Numbered from the stretch's first letter, positions 25,188 to 36,819 are shown. The stretch: 64,000 bases of DNA from Undibacter mobilis (GCF_003367195.1 NZ_QRGO01000001.1:606501-670500), one strand, 5' to 3'. Made by a program: numbers and translations. Notes: generated by a model from the sequence alone, not told the origin.

Positions 25188-25844
25188 CTACCGCCGCTTG
25201 CGCGGGGCCGGCTTCTTTTGCTGCGCCGCCAGCGTGTCGAAGCCGATATAGACCACATAAGCATCAAGCAGCGCCGGCGGTGACGGCACAGGAAAGCTCA
25301 GGCCTTCCTCGATATGCGTGAAGTTGACGCGATCCACCGCCGAGGTGATCTCGACAGGGATTGATACGAATTTCGAAGCAACCGGCTTCGGCGTCACGCC
25401 TTCCTGCACCACCGCCATGCGCAGCGGCACGTCGACTTTGCCGGGCCCGCCGACGGGTCCGGTGATGACGCGGCCTTCAACGCCGACCTTCATGGTCATG
25501 ACGCCGGCGGCGACGTGACACTCACGGGCGAAGCGGATGATCGTGCCCTGGTAACGCAGGTTGACCGCGCCCGGCTCGCCTTCGGCGGTGGCCTTGGTTT
25601 CGTTGCCGATCGACAGCACCGCGGCGCCGGTGCGGACCTGAACCGCCGGACACTCGTATTCGGTATTGGCGGCGGCAGCATTAGTCGGGGCGCCATCCAG
25701 CGCGGCTTCGGTGGTCGCCTTGTTGGAATCGAAAATATTGAGCGACGACAGGTTCGCGCCGCAGCCGGCGAGCAGCAATGTCAGCGCCGCGGCGGCTGGC
25801 AGCGCAGCACGCCGCCGGATTGTCCCCTGCCCTCGTTCGTTCAT
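25188..25844 (-). CDS. Putative outer-membrane lipoprotein, unknown function
   Basis: 218 residues from MNERGQG. It has a lipoprotein signal peptide with the lipobox LLAGC near residue 27-31. The mature part contains a beta-rich domain (CPAVQVRTGAAVLSIGNETKATAEGE; LRYQGTIIRFARECHVAAGVMTMKVGVEGRVITGPVGGPGKVDVPLRMAVVQEG), ending in a basic tail KKPAPRKRR. ATG at 25844 has GGGGA upstream; longer starts have no membrane-targeting sense. Related proteins are common in Rhizobiales with no assigned role. Confidence 0.8.
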   Translation of the reverse strand: MNERGQGTIRRRAALPAAAALTLLLAGCGANLSSLNIFDSNKATTEAALDGAPTNAAAANTEYECPAVQVRTGAAVLSIGNETKATAEGEPGAVNLRYQGTIIRFARECHVAAGVMTMKVGVEGRVITGPVGGPGKVDVPLRMAVVQEGVTPKPVASKFVSIPVEITSAVDRVNFTHIEEGLSFPVPSPPALLDAYVVYIGFDTLAAQQKKPAPRKRR

Positions 25845-26000
25845 GTCCCCAGCCATCGTTGCGCTCGCGTCTTCTTCAGGAGTGATATTAGGCGGCCCCT
25901 TGCCGGGCTGCCGGCCCGGTGGGCTAACGCCCTGCGCTCTATAGCAAATCAAGCGTGGCAAGCCCAAGGCGGCAAAAAGGGCGGCCAGTCGCCGCAGCCC

Positions 26001-26582
26001 TCAAGGATCGTCCGACACCCGGGCATAGAGCAGGTGGTCGTGCCAGACCCCGTTGATACAGAGATAGCGTCGGGCATAGCCCTCGCGGGTGAATCCGCAC
26101 TTCTCGAGCAGCCCGATGGAAGGTTTGTTGGTCGGGATGCAGGCGGCCTCGACCCGGTGCAAACGCAGGGCGCCAAAGGAGTAGGTCAGCAGGGCGCGGA
26201 CCGCCGCGCTCATGTGGCCGCGATGGGCGAAAGGGGCCCCGATCCAGTAACCGAGGCTGCCGGCCTGGGCGACGCCGCGCCGGATATTGGCCAGCGTCAG
26301 GCCGCCGACCAGCGCGCTATCGCCGGCGCGGAACACCAGGAAGGCGTAGGCCAGATCGTTGCGCTGGTCGTCCTGATAGCGGCGCAGCCGCCGGCGGAAG
26401 GAACCGCGGGTCAGGTCGTCGGGCGGCCAGATCGGCTCCCAGGGGGTGAGGAATTCGCGGCTCTGCTCACGCAAGGCGGCCCAGGCGGGGAAATCACCAA
26501 GCTGCGGCATCCGCAAATAGATGCCCTCGCCGGTGATGGCCGGTGTCGTGTCAGCAAATCCGACAGTGCGGAAGAACGCCAT
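26001..26582 (-). CDS. GNAT-family N-acetyltransferase (RimJ/RimL-like)
   Basis: 193 residues. The substrate-side start ITGEGIYLRMPQLGDFPAWAALREQS is followed by acetyl-CoA motifs GGLTLANIRRGVAQAGSLGYWIGAPFAHRGHMSAAVRALLTYSF, with the RGHMSAA pyrophosphate loop, and IPTNKPSIGLLEKCGFTREGYARRY. The RimJ-type family acetylates protein N-termini or small amines; the substrate is unknown. It starts 34 bp after the M16 peptidase stop on the same strand, continuing the thrC-M16 unit. Confidence 0.88.
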   Translation of the reverse strand: MAFFRTVGFADTTPAITGEGIYLRMPQLGDFPAWAALREQSREFLTPWEPIWPPDDLTRGSFRRRLRRYQDDQRNDLAYAFLVFRAGDSALVGGLTLANIRRGVAQAGSLGYWIGAPFAHRGHMSAAVRALLTYSFGALRLHRVEAACIPTNKPSIGLLEKCGFTREGYARRYLCINGVWHDHLLYARVSDDP

Positions 26583-26616
26583 TCGCCTTGATCCGCGTCC
26601 GGCCCGCCTGAACGGC

Positions 26617-27888
26617 TCAGGCGGCCGGACGAACCAGACTTTCGGCAATCGCGGCGGTGCTTTCAAGCCCATTGCCGGGGCCGAGCGCGGCAATAGCCGG
26701 GCGGCCACGGCCGATCAGGGCCCGGCCCGCTGCGCGGGCGCTGTCCACGGTGACGGCTTCGACCCGGGCCACGATCTCGTCCAGCGGCACCGGACGGCCA
26801 TAGGCCAGCATCTGGCGCGCGAGCTGGCCAAGCCGGGCTTCCGAGCTTTCCAGCGTCATCAGCAGACCCGCCTTCATTTGCGCCTTGGCGCGGGCCACTT
26901 CAGCCTCGTTGAGGGTTTCGGTGGCGCTCTCGATCTGATCTATGACGACGCGCATCAGCTCCGGCGCATCGGCTTCATCAGTGCCGGCGTAAAGCCCGAA
27001 CAAACCCGTATCCGAATAAGGCATGTGGAACGCCTGAATGGTGTAGCAGAGGCCGCGGATCTCACGCACTTCCTGGAACAGGCGCGAGGACATGCCGCCG
27101 CCGAGCACGCTGGTGAACACCTGCAGGCTGTAAAGCTGGGGGTCCTTCACCGGCACGCCTTCAAGCGCCAGCGCGATATGCACTTGCTCGAGATCGCGCG
27201 ACTCCACCCGGGTGCCGCCGCCGAAACGCGCCGCCTGATGGTCGGGCGCATCCGGGCCAGCGAAGCTGTCGAAGCGCTTCACGACATCATCGACGATCTG
27301 CTGATGATCGACCGCACCGGCCGCTGCGACCAGCATGTTCGGCGAGCGGTAATTGCGGTTGAGATAGGCGCGCAGGCTCTTGGCGCTGAAGCCGCGCACG
27401 GTCTCGGGCGTACCGAGAATGGAGCGGCCGATCGGCTGGTCCGGAAAGGCGGTTTCCTGCAAGCGGTCGAACACCAGATCGTCCGGCGCGTCTTCGGTTG
27501 CGCCAATCTCCTGGGTGATGACGTTCTGCTCGCGGCGCAGTTCTTCCGGATCGAAGGTCGGCTCGGACAGGATGTCCGACAGCACGTCGAGCGCCAGCGG
27601 CACGTCGGCCTTCAGCACGCGCGCGAAATAGCCGGTGTTCTCGATCGAAGTCGCGGCGTTGAGATCGCCGCCGACCGCCTCGATGGTTTCGGCGATCTGG
27701 CGCGCGGTGCGGCGCTTGGTGCCCTTGAAGGCCATGTGTTCGAGAAGGTGCGAAATGCCGTGTTCGTCCGCCGCCTCGTCCCGGCTGCCGGCGCCGACCC
27801 AGACGCCAAGCGATGCCGATTCCAGATGCGGCATGCGATCGGTCACGACAGCCAGACCGGACGGCAATTTCGTAACTTCAACGGTCAT
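26617..27888 (-). CDS. M16 family zinc metallopeptidase (mitochondrial-processing-peptidase-like)
   Basis: 423 residues. The inverted zinc motif HxxEH is HLLEHMAFKGT at about residues 46-56, with the distal Glu in the following helix. The C-terminal half is the second, non-catalytic M16 repeat (AVARVEAVTVDSARAAGRALIG). Rhizobial homologues are close to the mitochondrial processing peptidase beta subunit and degrade peptides. Its ATG overlaps the thrC stop by 4 bp. Confidence 0.94.
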   Translation of the reverse strand: MTVEVTKLPSGLAVVTDRMPHLESASLGVWVGAGSRDEAADEHGISHLLEHMAFKGTKRRTARQIAETIEAVGGDLNAATSIENTGYFARVLKADVPLALDVLSDILSEPTFDPEELRREQNVITQEIGATEDAPDDLVFDRLQETAFPDQPIGRSILGTPETVRGFSAKSLRAYLNRNYRSPNMLVAAAGAVDHQQIVDDVVKRFDSFAGPDAPDHQAARFGGGTRVESRDLEQVHIALALEGVPVKDPQLYSLQVFTSVLGGGMSSRLFQEVREIRGLCYTIQAFHMPYSDTGLFGLYAGTDEADAPELMRVVIDQIESATETLNEAEVARAKAQMKAGLLMTLESSEARLGQLARQMLAYGRPVPLDEIVARVEAVTVDSARAAGRALIGRGRPAIAALGPGNGLESTAAIAESLVRPAA

Positions 27889-29300
27889 ACACCAGCTCCA
27901 TCACGCGCCGCGCGAGAGGCGCTGGCGACGAATTGCTCGATTTTGGCCTGATCGGCCGGCAGCACGGTAAAACGCTCGGCCTTGTTCGGCAGGTCAGACA
28001 GCCAATCTGGGAGCCCGGGCTCGACACCGCAAGCCGCCTTGACCGCATCCGGGAACTTGGCCGGATGGGCGGTCGACAGCACCACCATGGGCACCTTGGG
28101 GTCGCGTGTCTCTTTCTCGGCCACCGCCAGCGCCACCGCGGTGTGCGGATCGGCGCAATAGGAGGCCTCTTTCATCCAGGCGCGGATTTCGGCATCGACT
28201 TCCTGTTCGTCGGCGCGGTCGGCCGAGAACAGCGTACGCATTTCCTTCAGCGCCTCGCCCGGCACCGAGAAGCGGCCGGACTGCGCCAGCGAACCCATCA
28301 GCGCATTGACCTTGGCGGCATCGCGGCCGCAGGTTTCATACAGCAGGCGCTCGAAATTCGACGACACCTGGATATCCATCGACGGCGACGAGGTGGCCAC
28401 CACCTGGCGCGTCTCGTAATCGCCGGTGGCGAGCGTGCGCGCGAGGATGTCGTTGACATTGGTGGCGACGACCAGGCGATCGACCGGCAGGCCCATCTTG
28501 CTGGCGACATAGCCGGCATAGACGTCGCCGAAATTGCCCGTCGGCACCGTGAACGCGATGCGCCGGTGCGGCGCGCCGAGCGCGACAGCGGCCGTGAAGT
28601 AATAAACGGCCTGCGCGACGATACGGCCCCAGTTGATCGAGTTGACACCGGACAGGCGCACGCGATCGCGGAAGGCGTGATGATTGAACATCGCCTTCAC
28701 CAGCGCCTGGCAATCGTCGAACGTGCCTTCCACCGCAATGGAATGAACGTTGTCGTCGGTCGGCGTCGTCATCATGCGCCGCTGCACGTCGGAGATGCGG
28801 CCATGCGGATAGAGCGCGACGACATCGACCTGATCCCGTCCGCGGAAAGCTTCGACGGCGGCGCCGCCGGTGTCGCCGGAGGTCGCGACGACGATCGTCG
28901 TGCGCTCGCCGCGCTGCTTCAGGACATGGTCCATGAGCCGCGCCACGAGCTGCATGGCGAGGTCCTTGAACGCCAGCGTCGGGCCGTGGAAGAGCTCGAG
29001 AACGAACAGGTTGTCGCCGAGTTGCACCAGCGGCGCGACCGCCGGGTGGCGGAAGGAGCCGTAGGCCTCATGCGCGATGCGGGCGAGATCGACCTCGGCA
29101 ATGGCGCTGCCGACGAAGGGCTTGATCACCTCGACCGCAACCTCGGCATAGGGCCGGCCGGCAAAGCCGGCGATGGTCGCCGGCGACAGCCGCGGCCACG
29201 AGTACGGGACATAAAGCCCGCCGTCGCGAGCCAGACCGGAAAGCATCGCCTCGACGAAATCGAGCCGGGCGGGCGCGCCCCGAGTTGATATGTAATGCAT
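27885..29300 (-). CDS. thrC: Threonine synthase
   Basis: 471 residues. It converts O-phosphohomoserine to threonine with PLP. The PLP lysine is in TLAFKDLAMQLVARL near residue 115, the phosphate-binding loop is ATSGDTGGAAVEAF, and PTGNFGDVYAGYVASKMGLP is the family's glycine-rich stretch. The N-terminal YISTRGAPARLDFVEAMLSGLARDGGLYVP is characteristic of the long (bacterial/fungal) class. It is translationally coupled to the M16 peptidase, an arrangement frequent in Rhizobiales. Confidence 0.97.
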   Translation of the reverse strand: MHYISTRGAPARLDFVEAMLSGLARDGGLYVPYSWPRLSPATIAGFAGRPYAEVAVEVIKPFVGSAIAEVDLARIAHEAYGSFRHPAVAPLVQLGDNLFVLELFHGPTLAFKDLAMQLVARLMDHVLKQRGERTTIVVATSGDTGGAAVEAFRGRDQVDVVALYPHGRISDVQRRMMTTPTDDNVHSIAVEGTFDDCQALVKAMFNHHAFRDRVRLSGVNSINWGRIVAQAVYYFTAAVALGAPHRRIAFTVPTGNFGDVYAGYVASKMGLPVDRLVVATNVNDILARTLATGDYETRQVVATSSPSMDIQVSSNFERLLYETCGRDAAKVNALMGSLAQSGRFSVPGEALKEMRTLFSADRADEQEVDAEIRAWMKEASYCADPHTAVALAVAEKETRDPKVPMVVLSTAHPAKFPDAVKAACGVEPGLPDWLSDLPNKAERFTVLPADQAKIEQFVASASRAARDGAGV

Positions 29301-29382
29301 TGATTTTGTTGACTGTCTCGGAAAGCTGGGATCGTCGAGGGCACCCTAGCCTTGGCCCGCGGCCGGCACAAGCAAGGCCCGC

Positions 29383-30129
29383 TCAGCGCCGGCGCAACCG
29401 GCCGGCCAGCCAGACGCCGTAGACCCAGAGCAATGCGAGCGCCAGACCGTACCAGGTGAGCGCATATTGCCAGTGATTATTCGGCAGCTTGACGTCGATT
29501 GCGCCGGGCTTCGGCAAGCCGCCGGCCGGCACCGGCAGTTCCTGATCGATGTAGAACGGCGCATCGACCGTCCAGCCATTGGCGGCGGCCATGGTCTTGG
29601 GATCGCGGGTGAAGAAGACATTGGCCTTCACGTCATCCTCCGGCGCGAACAGACCCCGGCTCTCGGGCCAGCGTATATAGCCGACGATCTCGACCGGCCC
29701 CGCCGGTGTTCCTTGCGAACGCGTCGCCGCGTCCTTGCGACCGGTCGGCACGAAACCGCGATCGACCAACACGACGGCACCGTCGGCGAGGCGCGCCGGT
29801 GCGAAGACCCAGTAGCCCTGGACCGTGACATCGGGCCGGAGCGACGAACCCGCGGTGTAGACGAAGGCTTCGCCGGGCAGCCATGTCGCGGTGAACTTTA
29901 CACGCGCATATTCGCTGTCCGCCTCGGTGAGCGCCGGCCACTGCGCGCGCGGCGGCAGCGCCTGCGGCGGCTGATCGATACGCGCCGTCAGCGTGGCGAT
30001 GAGATTTTCTTTCCACGCCTTGCGCTGCAGCTGCCATGTACCCAGCGACAGCAGCAGCAACAGGCCCAGCGCCGCGGCGATGCTCGCCGTGACGATGTTG
30101 CGCCTGCTGACTGCCTTGGCGTCGGTCAC
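29383..30129 (-). CDS. SURF1 family cytochrome c oxidase assembly protein
   Basis: 248 residues. An N-terminal membrane helix (IVTASIAAALGLLLLLSLGTWQLQRKAWKENLI) contains the conserved GTWQLQRxxWK motif. A large periplasmic domain follows, and a C-terminal helix (YALTWYGLALALLWVYGVW). SURF1 aids heme a insertion into subunit I. The GTG start at 30129 overlaps the DUF983 stop by 4 bp. A longer open frame reading through the upstream gene's antisense phase is not coding. Confidence 0.93.
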   Translation of the reverse strand: MTDAKAVSRRNIVTASIAAALGLLLLLSLGTWQLQRKAWKENLIATLTARIDQPPQALPPRAQWPALTEADSEYARVKFTATWLPGEAFVYTAGSSLRPDVTVQGYWVFAPARLADGAVVLVDRGFVPTGRKDAATRSQGTPAGPVEIVGYIRWPESRGLFAPEDDVKANVFFTRDPKTMAAANGWTVDAPFYIDQELPVPAGGLPKPGAIDVKLPNNHWQYALTWYGLALALLWVYGVWLAGRLRRR

Positions 30130-30509
30130 TGATCGTCCTTGCGCGTGAGCTGACCCGGCGCCGCCTTGTGATGGAACTGCAAGGCGATCAACAGGCCCTT
30201 GATCAGGCGCAGCGGCGGCAAGGTCAGCAGCAGGATCAGCGGCAGCCACAGTGCGGCATGAAGCCAGTAAGGCGGCTGATAGACCACTTCGACGATCAGC
30301 GCCGCCATGACGACAAGAGCACCGCCGATCAGGATGACGAACACGGCAGGACCATCGCCGGCATCGGCGAAACCGTAGTCGAGCCCGCATTTGTCGCAGG
30401 CCGGCCGCAGCGCCAGGAAGCCATCGAACATCTTGCCCTCACCGCAGCGCGGACAGCGCCCCATCAGGCCGCGCTTGATCGGCAACCCGATCATGGAATT
30501 GTCGGACAT
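30126..30509 (-). CDS. DUF983 protein (oxidase-operon associated)
   Basis: 127 residues. It has an N-terminal zinc ribbon with two CxxC pairs (GRCPRCGEGKMFDGFLALRPACDKCGLDYGF, of which the four Cys are at about residues 19, 22, 38 and 41). Two transmembrane helices follow (VFVILIGGALVVMAALIVEV; AALWLPLILLLTLPPLRLIKGLL). The family is regularly found between ctaE and SURF1 in alphaproteobacterial oxidase operons and is presumed to act in assembly, though its exact role is unknown. It is coupled to SURF1 by a 4-bp overlap. Confidence 0.9.
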   Translation of the reverse strand: MSDNSMIGLPIKRGLMGRCPRCGEGKMFDGFLALRPACDKCGLDYGFADAGDGPAVFVILIGGALVVMAALIVEVVYQPPYWLHAALWLPLILLLTLPPLRLIKGLLIALQFHHKAAPGQLTRKDDQ

Positions 30510-30526
30510 CTCAATACCTCCAAAGC

Positions 30527-30552
30527 AAAAGGGCGGCGTCGCCGCCGCCCTT
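30527..30552 (-). terminator. Hairpin between ctaE and the DUF983 gene
   Basis: Read on the minus strand, AAGGGCGGC and GCCGCCCTT pair, followed by TTTGCTTTGG. It could be a partial terminator or attenuator that lowers DUF983/SURF1 expression relative to the structural oxidase genes. Confidence 0.6.
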
Positions 30553-30578
30553 CGCTGAGTGTGATCGCTCGCGCGGAC

Positions 30579-31430
30579 TCAGTGAGCCGCGGCGTGGCCG
30601 CCGCCGTGACCCCAGACATAGATCGCGGCGAACAGGAACAGCCAGACGACGTCGACGAAGTGCCAGTACCAGGCGGCAAACTCGAAACCGAGATGCTGCT
30701 TCGGCGTGAAGTGACCTGCCAGCGCCCGGAACAGACAGACGATCAGGAAGATCGTGCCGATGATGACATGCGCGCCGTGGAAGCCGGTCGCCATGAAGAA
30801 GGCGGCGCCGTACATGTTGCCGCTGAAGGCGAAGGTGGCGTGCATGTACTCGTAGGCCTGCACGCAGGTAAAGATCAGGCCGAGGCCGATGGTGAGGATG
30901 AGACCCCACTTGAGGCCCTGCCGGTCGTCTTCGAGCAGCGCGTGGTGCGCCCAGGTCACGGTGGTGCCCGAGGTCAGAAGGATCAGGGTGTTCAGCAGCG
31001 GCAGGTGCCACGGGTCGAAGGTCTCAATACCCTTCGGCGGCCAGACGCCGCCGGTGAAGGCCATGCGGGCGACATCATGCGCCTCGTTGGGGAACAGGGC
31101 CGTGTTGAAATAGGCCCAGAACCAGGCGACGAAGAACATCACTTCGGATGCGATGAACAGGATCATGCCGTAGCGGTGCGAGATCTGCACGACGCGGGTG
31201 TGGAAGCCGCCGAACTGGGCTTCGCGCACCACATCGCGCCACCAGGCGATGAAGGTGTAGAGCACCGCCAGCGTGCCGGCGCCGAACACAAGCGGAGCCG
31301 CCGCATAGAGGTGGTGCATCCAGCTGATGGCGCCGAAGGCCATGACGAAGGCCGCCAGCGAACCGACCGCCGGCCACGGCGACGGATCGACCAGGTGGTA
31401 GTCGTGTTGCTTGGTATGTGCCTCGGCCAT
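30579..31430 (-). CDS. ctaE: Cytochrome c oxidase subunit III
   Basis: 283 residues, seven transmembrane helices. Hallmarks are [20 protein letters not shown] at the N-terminus, the [14 protein letters not shown] helix with the conserved Glu, [15 protein letters not shown] in the later half, and [23 protein letters not shown] at the end. It stabilises the proton-uptake D pathway of the aa3 enzyme. The C-terminus is His/Ala-rich (GGGHAAAH). Confidence 0.97.
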   Translation of the reverse strand: MAEAHTKQHDYHLVDPSPWPAVGSLAAFVMAFGAISWMHHLYAAAPLVFGAGTLAVLYTFIAWWRDVVREAQFGGFHTRVVQISHRYGMILFIASEVMFFVAWFWAYFNTALFPNEAHDVARMAFTGGVWPPKGIETFDPWHLPLLNTLILLTSGTTVTWAHHALLEDDRQGLKWGLILTIGLGLIFTCVQAYEYMHATFAFSGNMYGAAFFMATGFHGAHVIIGTIFLIVCLFRALAGHFTPKQHLGFEFAAWYWHFVDVVWLFLFAAIYVWGHGGGHAAAH

Positions 31431-31495
31431 TGTCGTCTCCGTTCAAATCGCGTCGGTTTGTCACGGGCGCCGTGGCGCCCCCCAGATGTGTGCCT

Positions 31496-32110
31496 TTAAA
31501 GTCGCTTCTGTTCCTTCGTCTCGGTGGTCGCGACCGGCTTCGGCGGCGTCTCCAGCGGGAAGAAGGTGTAGGACAGTGTGATGGTGTTCAGCGGATCCTG
31601 ATCGGAATCTTTGACGATCGCCGGATCGACGTAAAACACCACCGCCATTTCGCGGGTTTCGCCGGGCTTCATGGTCTGCTCGGTGAAACAGAAACAGTTG
31701 ATCTTGTGGAAGTAGAGGCCGACCTGCGGCGGCGTGACGTTGTAGCCCGCCTGCGCGGTGATCTCGCGCTCCGCCATGTTGATGACTTTGTAATAGACCG
31801 TCTTCACCTCGCCGATGCGAACGGTGACCGTGTTCTGCTCGGGCACGAAGCGCCACGGCAGACCCGGCGCCACATTGGAATCAAAACGAATATTCAGCTG
31901 TCGATCGAGCACCTCGACCGGCCCGGCGACGGACACCTGCGTCGTGCCGCCGAATCCGGTGGTGCGGCAGAACCAGTTGTAGAGCGGCACCGCGGCAAAC
32001 GACATGCCGACCATGCCGGCGGCAACCGCGCCGCAGATTGCGGCGACGAGCGTGTCGCGCTTGACCTTGCGCGCGGGAACCGAGCGATCGGTTTGCGGGG
32101 CTTGCGTCAT
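31496..32110 (-). CDS. ctaG: Cytochrome c oxidase assembly protein CtaG (Cox11 family)
   Basis: 204 residues. One N-terminal membrane helix ([37 protein letters not shown]) precedes a periplasmic Cox11 domain with the copper-binding CFCF motif ([19 protein letters not shown]). It delivers CuB to subunit I. The ATG overlaps the coxF stop by 4 bp. Confidence 0.96.
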   Translation of the reverse strand: MTQAPQTDRSVPARKVKRDTLVAAICGAVAAGMVGMSFAAVPLYNWFCRTTGFGGTTQVSVAGPVEVLDRQLNIRFDSNVAPGLPWRFVPEQNTVTVRIGEVKTVYYKVINMAEREITAQAGYNVTPPQVGLYFHKINCFCFTEQTMKPGETREMAVVFYVDPAIVKDSDQDPLNTITLSYTFFPLETPPKPVATTETKEQKRL

Positions 32111-32286
32111 AGCGGGCGCACCAACACGGCCGGGCCCTTCACCAGGGTCATGGCATAGAACAGGACGACGAGCACGAACAGCGCCACCGCAATCGCGACC
32201 GAGCGCGAACGGCGGGCGCGCTGCTGCGCTTCGGTCAGCACGATGCCATCGGGGTTCTGGCCCTCGGGCTTCTTGTTGTCGTCCAT
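32107..32286 (-). CDS. Small membrane protein CoxF-like
   Basis: 59 residues ([20 protein letters not shown] at the start), with one transmembrane helix [22 protein letters not shown]. It sits between ctaB and ctaG, the usual place of the small coxF gene in rhizobial aa3 operons. ATG at 32286 has GGAG six bases upstream. Both neighbours are tightly packed: 14 bp after ctaB and a 4-bp overlap with ctaG. Function is presumed in oxidase assembly (inference). Confidence 0.87.
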   Translation of the reverse strand: MDDNKKPEGQNPDGIVLTEAQQRARRSRSVAIAVALFVLVVLFYAMTLVKGPAVLVRPL

Positions 32287-32300
32287 GGTCATCTCCGCCT

Positions 32301-33281
32301 TCACGCGACCACCCTGGCGATCAGCCCGCCCCAGCCGCGATCGACCAGTAGCACCGCGTAGAGCAGGAACAGATAGAGGATCGAGAAGGCGAAAAGATGC
32401 CGGCAGGCCCGGTTGGCGGGCGAGGCCTCGCGATAGACCTGCAGCGCCAGAAAGATCATCGCCGCACCGGTGACGACCGCCACCGCGCCATAAAGCACGC
32501 TGGCATAGCCGAACAACCAGGGCGAGACGCCAAGCGGCACCAGGATCAGCGTATAAAGCAGGATCTGCAGCCGCGTATGGGCGTCGCCGGCGACATTCGG
32601 CATCATCGGCACGCCGGCGCGGCCATAGTCGCTCTTCTTGTAGATCGCCAGCGCCCAGAAGTGCGGCGGCGTCCAGAAGAAAATGATAGCGAACAGCAGC
32701 ACGGGCTCGAGCGACAGCGAACCGGTCACAGCAGCCCAGCCAATCATGGGCGGGAACGCACCCGCAGCGCCGCCGATGACGATGTTCTGCGGCGTCGAGC
32801 GCTTGAGCCACATCGTATAGATGACGGCGTAGAAGAAGATGGTGAAAGCCAGCAGCGCAGCGGAGATGACGTTGACCAGCAGGCCGAGCACCACGACGGC
32901 GAAAGCCGACAGCGTGAGCCCGAAGGCCAGAGCCTCGCCCGGCCTCACCTTGCCGGCCGGCACAGGACGACGCGCGGTGCGGATCATGACCTTATCGATG
33001 TCGGCATCGTACCACATGTTCAACGCGCCCGACGCGCCGGCGCCGACCGCGATGCAGAGCAGCGCGGTGAAGGCCGTCACCGGGTGGATCGAACCGGGTG
33101 CCACGGCAAGGCCGACCAGCGCCGTGAACACCACGAGCGACATCACCCGCGGTTTCAACAGCGCGATGTAATCGCCGACCTCGGCACTGCTCGGCTCGTA
33201 CAGGGCCGCATCGAAGCCCGGCTCGATGAGCCGAGCCCCGCCGGGGCCGCCGACATTCGCGCCTTCGCTGATGAGCGACAT
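32301..33281 (-). CDS. ctaB: Protoheme IX farnesyltransferase (heme O synthase)
   Basis: 326 residues, UbiA superfamily, about eight membrane helices. The first polyprenyl-diphosphate site is [23 protein letters not shown], and the second Asp/Lys-rich loop is [25 protein letters not shown]. It attaches a farnesyl group to heme b to form heme O, the precursor of the heme a used by subunit I encoded just upstream. Confidence 0.97.
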   Translation of the reverse strand: MSLISEGANVGGPGGARLIEPGFDAALYEPSSAEVGDYIALLKPRVMSLVVFTALVGLAVAPGSIHPVTAFTALLCIAVGAGASGALNMWYDADIDKVMIRTARRPVPAGKVRPGEALAFGLTLSAFAVVVLGLLVNVISAALLAFTIFFYAVIYTMWLKRSTPQNIVIGGAAGAFPPMIGWAAVTGSLSLEPVLLFAIIFFWTPPHFWALAIYKKSDYGRAGVPMMPNVAGDAHTRLQILLYTLILVPLGVSPWLFGYASVLYGAVAVVTGAAMIFLALQVYREASPANRACRHLFAFSILYLFLLYAVLLVDRGWGGLIARVVA

Positions 33282-33310
33282 TGCCCGGCTACGCCCTTCT
33301 CAATCGCACA

Positions 33311-34972
<1,662 letters not shown>

Positions 34973-34995
34973 CTAAATTCGAATTCCGCTACGTA

Positions 34996-35859
34996 TCACT
35001 TGACGGTGGAGAGCTCGGCCGCCGCAACCGCGTTCTTCGGGGCGTCGTCGACGGTGGCGAACTTCTTCTTCGCCGCCTCAAGCCACGCCGCATAGTCCTT
35101 TTCGTTCAGGACCTGCACCGAAATCGGCATGAAGGCGTGATCGCGGCCGCAAAGCTGCGAGCACTGGCCGTAATACATGCCTTCGCGCTCGGCCTTGAAC
35201 CAGGTCTCGTTCAAACGGCCGGGGATCGAATCGATCTTCACGCCGAAGGACGGAACGGCCCAGGAGTGGATGACGTCGGCGCCGGTGGTAATGACGCGCA
35301 CCACCTTGTTCACCGGAACGACCAGGCTGTTATCGACCGCGAGGAGGCGCGGCTCGCCGGGCTTGAGATCCTTCGCCTGCTTCATCAGCGAGTCGAATTC
35401 GATCTTCGCGTCCGGATAATTGTAGGTCCAGAACCACTGCTTGCCGGTGGCCTTCACGGTCAGGTCGGCCTGCGGAACCTTGAGCTGGTAGAACAGCAGG
35501 CGGAACGACGGAACGGCGATCGCCACCAGGATGAGGACCGGCACCACCGTCCAGACGACCTCGATCATGGTGTTGTGGGTGGTGCGGGAGGGGACCGGGT
35601 TGCTCTTGGAATTGAACTTCACGATCACGATGAGGAGCAGGATCAGCACGAACACCGAAATGAAGGCGATGATCCAGAGCAGGAAGTCATGAAACCACAC
35701 GACATCGTGCATGACCGGCGAAGCGGCGGCCTGAAGGGTGACCTGCCACGGGTGCGGCTGTCCGGTCGCTGGACCGGCAGTTTGGGCGATCGCTGATCCG
35801 GCAGACAGAATGGCCAAGCTTGAGGCCACGAAAGCGATCAACCGCTTGAGCACGAGCAT
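34996..35859 (-). CDS. ctaC: Cytochrome c oxidase subunit II
   Basis: 287 residues. It has a signal peptide (MLVLKRLIAFVASSLAILSAGSAIAQ), two membrane helices, and a periplasmic cupredoxin domain. The CuA ligands are the His in DVIHSWAVPSFGVK and the block GQCSQLCGRDHAFMPI. It accepts electrons from cytochrome c. It is the first gene of the oxidase operon. Confidence 0.97.
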   Translation of the reverse strand: MLVLKRLIAFVASSLAILSAGSAIAQTAGPATGQPHPWQVTLQAAASPVMHDVVWFHDFLLWIIAFISVFVLILLLIVIVKFNSKSNPVPSRTTHNTMIEVVWTVVPVLILVAIAVPSFRLLFYQLKVPQADLTVKATGKQWFWTYNYPDAKIEFDSLMKQAKDLKPGEPRLLAVDNSLVVPVNKVVRVITTGADVIHSWAVPSFGVKIDSIPGRLNETWFKAEREGMYYGQCSQLCGRDHAFMPISVQVLNEKDYAAWLEAAKKKFATVDDAPKNAVAAAELSTVK

Positions 35860-36276
35860 TTCTTATGCGCTCCTCGACGATAAACGGCCTTGGACAAGGC
35901 CCCTTTTTGCCCCTGCGCGCCGCCTGCCCGGTCAGGCAACCGGTACGGCTACTGACGGCTTTTGCCACGGGCGTGGCGGAGCTTGCGGTGCAGCGGCCCT
36001 AGGGGAAACCTCGCCTCTCAAACCACAAATCCAAGCCTGCCGCAATGTACCTCATTAGAACAATTCTGCGACAAACTGCGAATGCCGGAAGACGCCGGAT
36101 TTGCCGTATTTCCGCCAAGCCGGAGGCGTTCACGGTATGCGATACCGCACGCCGGAATTTTTGGAGCCGGCAAAACGGCATGTTCCGGGGCGACCGTCTA
36201 CAATGGTTGCCGCGGGTGATTCGGGCCGCACAAGCCGCCTCCCTGCCCCCGCGAATTCGTGCTAAAGGATTGAAGT
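35860..36276. other. Divergent intergenic region between the oxidase operon and ialB-like gene
   Basis: 417 bp. Short frames exist but none has plausible composition or a ribosome site. It must hold promoters for ctaC (leftward) and the IalB-like gene (rightward); the AT-richer part around 36025-36090 is the likeliest place. I could not assign a convincing -35/-10 or FNR-type box. Confidence 0.45.
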
Positions 36277-36819
36277 ATGAGCAATTTCAGGCAGGGCCAG
36301 CGGACAACCGCGAAGGCCGCGAGACTGGCGCTGGGCTGTGTTGCAGCTATGGCCGCGGTTTTTGCGGGATGGTCGAGCGCGGCGCTGGCGCAAGGCGCGG
36401 TGAAGTCGGTGCACAGGGATTGGCAGATTCGCTGCGACACCCCGCCTGGCGCCAAATCCGAGCAATGCGCGCTCATTCAGAGTGTGACGGCGGAAGACCG
36501 CGCCAATGTCGGCCTGACCGTGATTGTGCTCAAAACTGCCGATCAGAAGAGCAAGTTGATGCGGGTGGTTGCGCCTTTGGGCGTACTGCTGCCGTCCGGA
36601 CTCGGCCTCAAGATCGACAATGCCGATATCGGCCGCGCCGGTTTCGTACGCTGCCTGCCCAATGGCTGTATCGCCGAAGTTGTGATGGACGACGAACTAC
36701 TCAAGAAATTGCGCACCGGCAAGACGGCTCTGTTCGTCATTTATCAGACGCCCGAAGAGGGCATCGGCTTCCCGATGTCGCTTGCCGGGTTCGGCGAGGG
36801 CTACGACAAGCTGCCCTAG
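36277..36819 (+). CDS. Invasion-associated locus B (IalB)-family periplasmic protein
   Basis: 180 residues. The signal peptide is at about 14-39 (ARLALGCVAAMAAVFAGWSSAALAQ). The mature domain starts with VHRDWQIRCDTPPGAKSEQCALIQ, the typical W-x-x-x-C...C opening of the family, and ends with the paired-Cys block GFVRCLPNGCIAEVVMDDELLKKLRTGKTALFVI. IalB was named in Bartonella, but the family is widespread in harmless Rhizobiales and its function is unclear. Confidence 0.9.
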   Translation: MSNFRQGQRTTAKAARLALGCVAAMAAVFAGWSSAALAQGAVKSVHRDWQIRCDTPPGAKSEQCALIQSVTAEDRANVGLTVIVLKTADQKSKLMRVVAPLGVLLPSGLGLKIDNADIGRAGFVRCLPNGCIAEVVMDDELLKKLRTGKTALFVIYQTPEEGIGFPMSLAGFGEGYDKLP

